This document shows, piece after piece, positions 33,458 to 41,741 of a stretch of DNA of 60,948 bases (position 1 is its first letter; each line of letters opens with the position of its first letter). The notes beneath the pieces are model-generated. The model was not told the origin of the DNA. It was given only the letters and a program-made list of their open reading frames with translations, and did not search any database. Source of the stretch: Acidobacteriota bacterium (lineage in GTDB: Bacteria > Acidobacteriota > Terriglobia > Bryobacterales > Bryobacteraceae); NCBI GenBank assembly GCA_016870995.1, contig VFZU01000020.1, positions 1 to 60,948 on the forward strand. The letters are read 5' to 3'. The position numbers were made by a program, and so were the translations under genes.

Positions 33458-34708
33458 ATGCTTGTCCTCGCCGCTCTCCTCTTGCACGCCCAGATCGACA
33501 CTCTCGCCATGGCCGAAATGCAGAAGCAAAAGATCCCCGGTCTGGTCGTCATGGTCGTCGAAAAAGGCAAGCGCATCCACGAGAAAGCCTACGGGGTCGC
33601 AAACGTCGAAACCAAAGAGCCTCTCACCACCGGCCACCTCATGCGCATCGGCTCGACCACAAAAATGATGGTCGCCGGCTGCCTCGTCAAACTCTCTAGC
33701 CAGGGCAAGCTCTCGCTCAACGAACCCATCGGTAAATATCTCCACGACCTCCCCGCCCCGCTCCAACAACTGACAGCCAACCAACTCCTCAGCCACACTG
33801 CAGGTCTCATGGACCGCACACTCATGTATGGCTCCCACGACGACGAAGCGCTCGCCATCAACGTCAACAGCCTGCAGCCTGACGTCCTGTTCACCAAGCC
33901 CGGCGAAGTCCATTCGTATTCCAACCTCGGCTACGCCATCGCCGGCCGCCTCATCGAAGCCGTCACCGGCAAGGCCTTCGCCGACGCTATGAAGGATGAA
34001 ATCTTCGATCACCTCAACATGAGCCGCAGCACCTTTCGACCCACCCTCGCCATGACCTACCCGCTCTCCCAGGGTCACGAACTCAAGAGCAATGAACCGA
34101 ACGTCGTCCGTCCTCTCGCCGACCACGCTGGCTACTGGCCCGCCGGCTCGGCGTTCTCCAGCGGCAATGACCTCACCAACCTCCTGCAGACCATCGCCGA
34201 CAATGGCCCCGTGGCCAAGATGCTTTCAAAGCCAATCGTCACAACCGTCTCAGGCTCTACCTACGGCTACGGCATCTCAACCGAGACCGTCAACGGCCAC
34301 AGCCTGGTCGGACATGGCGGCGCACGCCGCGGCTACGCTACCAACATCCTGACACTGCCATCAAAGGGAATTGGCGTACTGATAATGTCGAACCTCGAAG
34401 GCGTCAACCTCGTCCCACTCACCCGCAAAATCTTCGAATCCGTTTCGAGCCTCGACCTCACTCCCAAGCCACAACCACACATCAATATCTCAATTGCGGG
34501 CACCTACACCCAGTACACAACTCTCTTCACGATCAAAGACACCAACGGCAAATTCACTCTGGAGCAAAACGGGAAATCCACTGAACTCCAACCCGCCCCC
34601 GGGCCCTGCTACTCCGGCGGCACAACGCGCGCCTGCTTCACCCTCGATGCAACCGGCAAACCGAAATACGCCCACCTCGGCTCCCGCGCCTTCCTCAGGC
34701 GAAATTGA
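33458..34708 (+). CDS. Secreted serine hydrolase of the beta-lactamase/class C family
   Basis: 416 aa from the ATG at 33458, giving a short signal peptide (MLVLAALLLHAQ); the frame is open from a GTG at 33410. The nucleophile motif S-x-x-K is GSTTK (Ser66, Lys69), the second motif is SYSN, and the third is GHGG in place of KTG. This set marks the esterase/D-aminopeptidase-like branch rather than true beta-lactamases. A beta-rich C-terminal extension of about 90 residues follows. It ends 2 bp before the convergent gntP gene. Confidence 0.85.
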   Translation: MLVLAALLLHAQIDTLAMAEMQKQKIPGLVVMVVEKGKRIHEKAYGVANVETKEPLTTGHLMRIGSTTKMMVAGCLVKLSSQGKLSLNEPIGKYLHDLPAPLQQLTANQLLSHTAGLMDRTLMYGSHDDEALAINVNSLQPDVLFTKPGEVHSYSNLGYAIAGRLIEAVTGKAFADAMKDEIFDHLNMSRSTFRPTLAMTYPLSQGHELKSNEPNVVRPLADHAGYWPAGSAFSSGNDLTNLLQTIADNGPVAKMLSKPIVTTVSGSTYGYGISTETVNGHSLVGHGGARRGYATNILTLPSKGIGVLIMSNLEGVNLVPLTRKIFESVSSLDLTPKPQPHINISIAGTYTQYTTLFTIKDTNGKFTLEQNGKSTELQPAPGPCYSGGTTRACFTLDATGKPKYAHLGSRAFLRRN

Positions 34709-34710
34709 GG

Positions 34711-36033
34711 CTACCGCAGCGCATCCACGGCGAGAATAATTCCGATCCCCACCACCGACGTGATCACCTTCATCACCGTCCACGTCCGCAGCGTCTCCGG
34801 CACCGTCAGCCCCATATACTGATTCACCAGCCAGAACCCCGCATCGTTCACGTGCGACAAAATCGTCCCGCCAGCGCAAAGCGCCAGCACGATCAACTCC
34901 GCCGACTGCCCCGGGATGTCCTTCACTAGCGGCGCAACAATCCCCGCCGCTGTAATGATCGCCACCGTCGCCGAGCCCTGCGCCACCCTCAACCCCGTCG
35001 CCACAACATAGGCAACCAGAATCGGCGAGATCGACGACGACGCGAGCAACTGCCCCGCGTAAGGCCCCACACCAGAATCCACAATCACCTGCTTAAACGC
35101 CCCGCCCCCACCCATAATCGCCAGTAACGATCCAATCGGCGCCAGCGACTCAGTCGCCATATTCGAAATCTGCGCGCGGCTCATTCCACGCTGCACACCC
35201 AGGCAGATCAAAGTCAGCCCGCACGTCAACAGCAACGCCGAAAACGGATGCCCAATCAACGTGTAGACGTTGTCCGCCTTCGCATCCCCCAAATTCACAA
35301 ACGTCGCAATAAAGATCAACGTCACGGGCATCAACAGCAGCAACAACACCAGCCTCACCCCGGGCGGATTCTCGACGCGCACATCCTTCGTCGCGATCTC
35401 TGGCACCGGCACATACATCCGGTTCGCGATCCACAACCCATACCCAATCCCGCCAACGATCGCCATCGGAATCGAGATCGCAATCCCCCACAAAATCGTC
35501 TTCCCCAGATCCGCATGAAACAATTGCGCCGCAGCCGCAGGCGCCGGATGCGGAGGCACCATCGCATGCACCACCGTCAACGCACATCCCATCGGCAGCC
35601 CATAGTAAAGCAGGCTCTTCTTCGACTCGCGTGCTAGGCTCCACGCCAGCGGCACGATGATGATAAACCCCACCTCAAAGAACAACGGCAACCCCACCAG
35701 AAACGCCGCTGTCAACAACGCCCACGGCGTTAGCTTCGGCCCAAACTTGTCCAACAGCCACTCCGCCAAATGCCTGCCCCCGCCCGAGTGCTCGAGAAAT
35801 CGACCAATGATCGCCCCCAGCGCCACAACGACCGCAATAAACCCCAACGCCTCACCAAACCCCGTTTGCAAACTCTTCAACAACCGCGCCGGAGACATCC
35901 CCGTCATCATCCCCAACGCAAAGCTCGCCAGCAGCAATGCCAAAAACGCATGCAGCCGCAAATACAGAATCAGAAAAAGCAGAAACGCCACGGCTCCCAG
36001 CGTGGCAAGAAGCAGTGGCGTTCCAGGTGTCAT
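34711..36033 (-). CDS. GntP family gluconate/sugar-acid:H+ symporter
   Basis: 440 aa with 11-13 hydrophobic helices. Typical GntP stretches are visible, for example GFGEALGFIAVVVALGAIIG, LPLFFEVGFIIIVPLA and VVHAMVPPHPAPAAAA. The family imports gluconate, ketogluconate or other sugar acids. It lies 9 bp downstream of an aldolase of the HpaI/GarL type, which is interrupted by a stop codon, so the pair would have formed a sugar-acid uptake and cleavage unit. Confidence 0.88.
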   Translation of the reverse strand: MTPGTPLLLATLGAVAFLLFLILYLRLHAFLALLLASFALGMMTGMSPARLLKSLQTGFGEALGFIAVVVALGAIIGRFLEHSGGGRHLAEWLLDKFGPKLTPWALLTAAFLVGLPLFFEVGFIIIVPLAWSLARESKKSLLYYGLPMGCALTVVHAMVPPHPAPAAAAQLFHADLGKTILWGIAISIPMAIVGGIGYGLWIANRMYVPVPEIATKDVRVENPPGVRLVLLLLLMPVTLIFIATFVNLGDAKADNVYTLIGHPFSALLLTCGLTLICLGVQRGMSRAQISNMATESLAPIGSLLAIMGGGGAFKQVIVDSGVGPYAGQLLASSSISPILVAYVVATGLRVAQGSATVAIITAAGIVAPLVKDIPGQSAELIVLALCAGGTILSHVNDAGFWLVNQYMGLTVPETLRTWTVMKVITSVVGIGIILAVDALR

Positions 36034-36042
36034 CGTTACAGC

Positions 36043-36882
36043 CTACAGCAATGCCGTCGGGCGTCTCGTCCAGGGCTTGCCCTTCTCGGCGGCAATCCCC
36101 TCCATCGCTGCCACATGCGCACCGGCTTGCGTCAGCACATGATGCAGATCATTGCCAATCGAAATAAACGTGAAGCCCTTTTCCAGAAACTCTCCAACCC
36201 TCGCAGTTCCAAACAGGAACAACCCGAGAATCACATTGTTCTTCTTCGCTTCCGCAATCAGCTTGTTGGTCGCCGCAAGCAGCTCAGGGCTCGTGTACAT
36301 CTCCGGGAACACATAGGTCTCAAACAACCCCATCGACATGCACAAATCGTTCTGCCCGAGGAACAGAATGTCCACACCCGGCACGGCCGCGATCTCTTCC
36401 ATGTTCTTGATGCAATCGTGAGTCTCTACCTGCAAAGCCACGATGATGTTCTTGTTGGCGTTCGGCACATAGCCCAGCAACCCGGCCTTGTTCGTCGATC
36501 GTTGCGGAAAGTAAACGCTACGCGTCCCTGCCGTCGGGTACAGGCAACAGCTCACCGCCTGCTTGGCTTCTTCCGCATTATTGATGTACGGAACCAGCAC
36601 GCCATCGGCCCCGAGGTCGAGCGCCTGCTAGATCCCTTGCCGGTCTCCATACCCCGCCACACGCACCATCGATTTCGCGCCGCCACTCGCAATTGCACAC
36701 AGCATCGCGCTCAGCTTTTCGTATCCCATCGGCCCATGCTGCGCATCCACCAGCAGCCAGTCATACCCGCTATGCGCCAACTGTTCAGCCACCGTCGGCG
36801 ATGCGGAATTCAAAAACAACCCCATCTTCGGGCTTCCATTGCGCAGTTCTGCTTTGAACTCTGCGCCACTCTGTGTCGACAT
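36043..36882 (-). pseudogene. HpcH/HpaI-type aldolase interrupted by an in-frame amber codon
   Basis: The frame encodes a class II aldolase of the 2-keto-3-deoxyglucarate or 4-hydroxy-2-oxovalerate type. DAQHGP near the N-terminus and VETHDC and GQNDLC later supply metal and substrate residues. Codon 85 (36628-36630) is TAG; reading continues in the same frame with QALDLGADGVLVPYIN exactly as the family requires, so a single base change from CAG or AAG explains it. Start is the ATG at 36882, with a GTG-like extension to 36912 unlikely. Unless the stop is suppressed or a sequencing error, the enzyme is lost. It precedes gntP. Confidence 0.8.
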
Positions 36883-36925
36883 ACTTGCTCCTTGTGAATT
36901 TTCTTCAGACAACTTGAAAATGATA

Positions 36926-39661
36926 TCAACGCAGCGCCAACGTCAAGTAAGCGCCCGGTGGCGTTGCCACTCCATCGACGGTCACCGACACCGGCTGGTT
37001 GCTCGCTGGCAACCCCGTCGGCACCCTGAAATTAATCTGATAGATCAACGACCCTGGCGAGTAACCCGCATACAACACCGGCACCACTTGCCCCGCGATT
37101 CGCAACTCCAAACTCCCGCGCACCGTCGATGCCCCCGTCGCAATACTTCCGGCCGCAACTGCGGGCGTCGCTGCCCCTAAGCCCGACAGATACATCGTCA
37201 CAAAGTCACCTGGCCGAGCCGGCTTCGCATTCCCTTCAAACAGCGTCAGCGGCCCAAAGAACTGGCCCGTTACTGCATCTACTGCCGCCACCGCATTCAC
37301 ACCCGTCGCATTTGCCTCAAAGAAGAAAAACTCCGGTGCCGTCTGCACAATCGCCACCGTCTGCGGATCAGTTCTCTCCTCATTCGGCGACCCGCAATTC
37401 TTCGCTACTCGCAACTCCGCACTTGTACCCGTCAGCGGTGGCACCACGATATTCAATTGCGTCGGGTACGCGTCCAGCATAAACGCAGGCACGGTCCCAA
37501 AGTACACACAAACACCTTCAAGTACTGTCGGCAAACGCCCTTCTTGCAAAGCAGCACGCCGCCCCACACCCGCCCTCACAAAGTCAGCACCATAGATCGA
37601 CAGGATCGCCCCCGGCGCAGCACTGCGCGCACTCGGCACGCTTCCGCCCACGCCCGCCACGCCACCCGGCGTCAACTTCGGATCCTCGCCACGAGCCGTC
37701 GCTTGAAACACAACCGGTGCCGCACCCGAAGTGCGCGCAGTCACACGCGTTGTCCCACTCCTTGCTCCCAGCGTCAACCTCGCATAAGCCACTCCGAAAG
37801 GATCGGTCAACGCCGAAGACGGCTCCACCACGCCGCCCACTGCCGTAAACTGCACCAGCACATTCGGCACCGGCACGCCCGACGCCGTCCTCACTCTCGC
37901 CCCTAGCCGTTCTGGCAACGCAGCCCGCGTCGCCCCAGTTTGATCATTCCCCACAAACGCATCGAGCAAAGGCGAGCTCAGCGGATTCAACTCCTGCGGC
38001 GCCAGAAACAGGCAGCTCGTATTTGCCGACGCTGCATAAGAAACCAGTGGCCTTCGCGCATATCCACTCAATCCCAACCGGCTTCGCAATCGCCCGGCAA
38101 TCGCACTATCCGCAAACCGCGAAAGATAAATCTCCACCCAAGCCGCTGGAGCACCCGCACCCGGCCTCAATTCCAGAGCCGTCCTCTCCATCGGCGTCGT
38201 GTTGATCAATTCACACTCAGCCCCCGCGTTGTTGTAGCGCGAGATCAACGCCACGTTGTCGTAAGCATCAAGAAAGAATGTAATCGCCGTATCGAGACTC
38301 TTGCCATCCACCCGCAACCCATATAAATCGAACCCCTGCGCCGCAGCCGCCTCGGCCATTGTCACCATGCTGTTCAGCGCCAGGTTTGTATACGTCAACG
38401 CGCACGGCCCGCGCTGCGCCTCCATCGGCAACGATCCATCCGCCCGCATCATATGTAACGCCGCAAAGTAACGCTCCACCGTCAACCGGAACGCCGCATC
38501 ATCCCGCCGCACAATCGCGTCCATCATGCGAATCGAGGCGGCCTCCGTTCCGCGCCAATCCCACAAGCTCATCGCGTTCGCCACGGTCTGGTAGAGCGGG
38601 CGCAACCAGTTCGTGATGTTCGTCCGGTCCACTGCAGGCAGCACTACATCCTGCGACAAGACAGGCCAAAACAAACTCAAAGGCTTCAGCACACTCAAAA
38701 CATTTCTGGGTGTTGTTATTCCCAGCGCCCCAGCACTAGCCCAGGCCGACAATTGTCCTCCGATTAAACGTGCCGGCGTCGCCGCCCCAGTCGCCAGATA
38801 CTCGGACCCATTGCGCGCCAGCAAATCACCAAAGCCTTGCAACGCATGCTGCGCCGCGCAATTCGTAAACGGCCCCTTTACGCAATTCGCATCCAGCACC
38901 GGCGCCACCGTCGGGCTTGCATAATTCAAAACGGTTCGAGAAATCGCCGTCGCAAAGCCCCTCACTTCCGCCGGGGTAAACAACTGCCGCCCAAACGGCG
39001 TCGGGTCAGCAACACGAATCTCGGCTCGCTCCATCAAAGACCCAAGATTCACCGCCACCGACCAATACAGTCGCAACAGCTGCGCCGCCCCCGGCTTCTC
39101 CGTCACGAACGTCACACGCCCACTCACAGGATCCACACCCAAAATCAACACGCTCGTGTAATCCGCAATCGTCACGCCAGAGGGCAAATACGCCGGGCTC
39201 AGCGTCAAGAGCAGCTGCTCAGTTCCCCGCACTCGCGTAATGCGAAATGCAAACTGCGGCAACGACAACCCATCCGACAAAACCACATTGAGAACGCTCG
39301 CCTGCGCAAACACTTCCTGGTTTAGCTGCCCCGCCACCAGCGTCTCCACCTCACTCACCTGCGCACTCACCGCACCAAACCGTATCGTCGGCGCACCCAG
39401 AGTCGCCGCCGCATCCGCATTCGCCACACACAACGGGTTCCGGTTCTCCAGCGAAATCTGCCCCAGATGCGCTCGCCGCACATCCAGATTCACCAGCGGA
39501 GCCGCCGGGTTCGTCACCCGGTAATCTTCAAATCGAAGCGCCCCAATCCGCGAACTCTCAACCGTCGTACACGCATTCGCGTTTCCATCCGCACCGCAAA
39601 CCGTCGTGGTCCGCTGCCCCAACAAAGTCCCGACAAAGAAAAACAACAGAAAAATGCGCAT
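36926..39661 (-). CDS. Large secreted protein with Ig-like and Solibacter-type C-terminal domains
   Basis: 911 aa from the ATG at 39661, which gives a signal peptide (MRIFLLFFFVGTLLGQ); the open frame extends to 39703, where it would overlap the divergent NIPSNAP start. The first 600 residues are beta/helix-mixed with no recognised motif. Around residue 630 an invasin-like repeat appears (PVPNVLVQFTAVGG, followed by ARTSGAAPVVFQATA). The last 220 residues are the Solibacter-type domain (GAILSIYGADF, PTQLNIVVPP, GDFVTMYLSGLG). Probably extracellular or outer-membrane attached; role unknown. Confidence 0.75.
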   Translation of the reverse strand: MRIFLLFFFVGTLLGQRTTTVCGADGNANACTTVESSRIGALRFEDYRVTNPAAPLVNLDVRRAHLGQISLENRNPLCVANADAAATLGAPTIRFGAVSAQVSEVETLVAGQLNQEVFAQASVLNVVLSDGLSLPQFAFRITRVRGTEQLLLTLSPAYLPSGVTIADYTSVLILGVDPVSGRVTFVTEKPGAAQLLRLYWSVAVNLGSLMERAEIRVADPTPFGRQLFTPAEVRGFATAISRTVLNYASPTVAPVLDANCVKGPFTNCAAQHALQGFGDLLARNGSEYLATGAATPARLIGGQLSAWASAGALGITTPRNVLSVLKPLSLFWPVLSQDVVLPAVDRTNITNWLRPLYQTVANAMSLWDWRGTEAASIRMMDAIVRRDDAAFRLTVERYFAALHMMRADGSLPMEAQRGPCALTYTNLALNSMVTMAEAAAAQGFDLYGLRVDGKSLDTAITFFLDAYDNVALISRYNNAGAECELINTTPMERTALELRPGAGAPAAWVEIYLSRFADSAIAGRLRSRLGLSGYARRPLVSYAASANTSCLFLAPQELNPLSSPLLDAFVGNDQTGATRAALPERLGARVRTASGVPVPNVLVQFTAVGGVVEPSSALTDPFGVAYARLTLGARSGTTRVTARTSGAAPVVFQATARGEDPKLTPGGVAGVGGSVPSARSAAPGAILSIYGADFVRAGVGRRAALQEGRLPTVLEGVCVYFGTVPAFMLDAYPTQLNIVVPPLTGTSAELRVAKNCGSPNEERTDPQTVAIVQTAPEFFFFEANATGVNAVAAVDAVTGQFFGPLTLFEGNAKPARPGDFVTMYLSGLGAATPAVAAGSIATGASTVRGSLELRIAGQVVPVLYAGYSPGSLIYQINFRVPTGLPASNQPVSVTVDGVATPPGAYLTLALR

Positions 39662-39701
39662 GAGATGAATATGATGAATATACCGAAAGGACAGTTTCAT
39701 C

Positions 39702-40118
39702 ATGAAAAAAATCGCTCTCTCCCTTGCAGCCCTTTGCGCCGTGTTCGGCCTCGGCTACACCTCAGGTGCCAAGGCCGCCGCAGGCAATCACGTTTTCGAA
39801 CTGCGCACCTACACCGCCGCCGAAGGTAAACTGGCTGACCTCAATGCCCGCTTCCGCAATCACACCGTCAAGATTTTTGAAAAGCACGGCATGAAGAACG
39901 TCGTCTACGGCGTCCCCACGGATGGCGAAAAGTCGAAGAACACACTTATCTATCTGCTTCAGCACGACAGCCGCGATGCCGCCAAAGCCAGCTGGGACAA
40001 GTTCCGCACCGACCCCGATTGGACCAAAGCCCGCGCTGCATCTGAAGTCAACGGTAAACTCACCGACAAAGTGGAAAGCGTCTTCCTCGAGCCCACCGAT
40101 TACAGCCCTATGAAGTAA
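39702..40118 (+). CDS. Secreted NIPSNAP family protein
   Basis: 138 aa with a signal peptide (KKIALSLAALCAVFGLG) ending near AKAA, then a single NIPSNAP ferredoxin-like domain: HVFELRTYTAAEGKL, KNTLIYLLQHDSRDAAKASW and VESVFLEPTDYSP. A good ribosome-binding site (AAAGGA) lies about 13 bp upstream. The protein is likely periplasmic. Its biochemical role is unknown. The last 11 bp overlap the convergent antiporter gene. Confidence 0.85.
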   Translation: MKKIALSLAALCAVFGLGYTSGAKAAAGNHVFELRTYTAAEGKLADLNARFRNHTVKIFEKHGMKNVVYGVPTDGEKSKNTLIYLLQHDSRDAAKASWDKFRTDPDWTKARAASEVNGKLTDKVESVFLEPTDYSPMK

Positions 40119-41706
40119 TTGCTGCCCGGGCCAGCGCGACGCCGCCTTCCCGCTCCGGCTGGATCACGGCGTCCGCTCCCATGGCCATCAACTTCTCCGC
40201 GTGCACTGCATTCACGGCTCGCGCCACCACCTTCACGCCTGGCCTCAACCTCCGCGCCTGCTCCATCGCCCTTTCCACCCCAGTCTCATTTGGCATGGTC
40301 AGGATCAACGCCTTTGCCTTCTCGATCCGCGCCGCATGCTGAATTTCCGCACTCGTCACATCGCCCAGGATGGAATCCACCCCCTTTACATCCGCGAACC
40401 GCACGTAGTCTCCCTCCACTATAACCACCGCTTCCCCGCGCGCTATCAACTCCTCCACTGCTCCGCGCCCACTCCGCCCATAGCCAGCCACAATCACATG
40501 ATTCTCTGCCATCACGCAATACGGATCGGCTACCACTTTTGCCGCAACACGACGTCGTGCCCAATTCCCCACCTTCGGAGCAAGGCCAGCCAGGATGGGC
40601 GACACCGCCATCGTCAACACAGTCGCAGTCAGCGCCAGATCATACGTTCCCTTCGATAACGACCCACTCGAAAGCCCCGCCCGCGCCAGTACAAACGAGA
40701 ACTCACCAATCTGGCTCAACCCCATCCCCACAATCCACGGAGCCAGATTCACATACCCGAACAACCAGGTTGACCCTCCAATCACCACCGCCTTCATCAC
40801 CAGAATCAGCACCACCACGATCACAATCCGCCCTGCATTCGCCACCAGATAACCGGGGTCGAACAACATCCCTACGGACACGAAAAACAACAATCCAAAC
40901 ACATCCCGCAGAGGCACCACATCACTCAGCGCCTGATGGCTGAACTCCGATTCGCTCAGGATGATTCCCGCCACGAAAGCCCCCAACGCAAACGACAACC
41001 CCGCCGCATGCATCGCGTATCCAACGCCAATTCCAACAGCCACTACCGAGACAAGAAACAACTCACGTGACCCCCACGAGATCACCCACTTCAGAGCCAC
41101 CGGCAACACTCGCGTGCCTACAACATAAGTCCCGGCCAACACCACCGCCGCCACCAGCACCGCTTTCGCAACTTTCGGCCCCGCATTCTCAAGATCATTC
41201 AATTGGGGCAATACTGCCAACATCGGGATCACCGCCAGATCTTGCACCACTAGCAACCCAACCATCACCCGGCTTGCCAGCGTCGCCGTCATCCCGGTAG
41301 CCGACAACGTCTTCAACACCACCATCGTGCTCGACAGCGATACCATTGCCCCCAACCACGCTGCCTCGACACCGGTCATCCCCAGCCATGCCTGAGGCGC
41401 CGCCGCAGTGATGCCACCCACCAAAACGATCTGTAACGGTCCCCCCAACAGCGCCACCCGCTTCACGGGCCCCAGGTCGCGAAACGAGATCTCAAGCCCC
41501 AACGAGAACAACAGCAAAGCCACACCAATCTCGGCCAGCAGTTCAATGTCCCGCACCTGCACCACAGTCGGCCCAGCCGTATGCGGCCCCACAAGCACAC
41601 CCGCCGCAACATACCCTAAGAGCAACGGCAAACGCAGGTATTGCGCAAGGATCCCCCCCAGCAATCCAGCCAGGATGATCAACACGAAATCTGCTGCAAT
41701 CCCCAA
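40108..41706 (-). CDS. Monovalent cation:proton antiporter with TrkA-N domain (CPA2, KefB/YbaL type)
   Basis: 532 aa. About 12 membrane helices (residues 1-385) carry CPA2 motifs such as LLLFSLGLEISF and GAFVAGIILSESEF. A Rossmann RCK domain follows with HVIVAGYGRSGRG, an acidic GDVTSAEI strand and NETGVERAME, as in K+ efflux systems gated by nucleotides. The start is TTG at 41706, with an upstream in-frame stop and a clear AAGGA site 9 bp away. No KefF-like partner is nearby. Confidence 0.88.
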   Translation of the reverse strand: MGIAADFVLIILAGLLGGILAQYLRLPLLLGYVAAGVLVGPHTAGPTVVQVRDIELLAEIGVALLLFSLGLEISFRDLGPVKRVALLGGPLQIVLVGGITAAAPQAWLGMTGVEAAWLGAMVSLSSTMVVLKTLSATGMTATLASRVMVGLLVVQDLAVIPMLAVLPQLNDLENAGPKVAKAVLVAAVVLAGTYVVGTRVLPVALKWVISWGSRELFLVSVVAVGIGVGYAMHAAGLSFALGAFVAGIILSESEFSHQALSDVVPLRDVFGLLFFVSVGMLFDPGYLVANAGRIVIVVVLILVMKAVVIGGSTWLFGYVNLAPWIVGMGLSQIGEFSFVLARAGLSSGSLSKGTYDLALTATVLTMAVSPILAGLAPKVGNWARRRVAAKVVADPYCVMAENHVIVAGYGRSGRGAVEELIARGEAVVIVEGDYVRFADVKGVDSILGDVTSAEIQHAARIEKAKALILTMPNETGVERAMEQARRLRPGVKVVARAVNAVHAEKLMAMGADAVIQPEREGGVALARAAITS

Positions 41707-41741
41707 GATGATGTTTCCTTAAGACAGCATAGAATAGGGAC

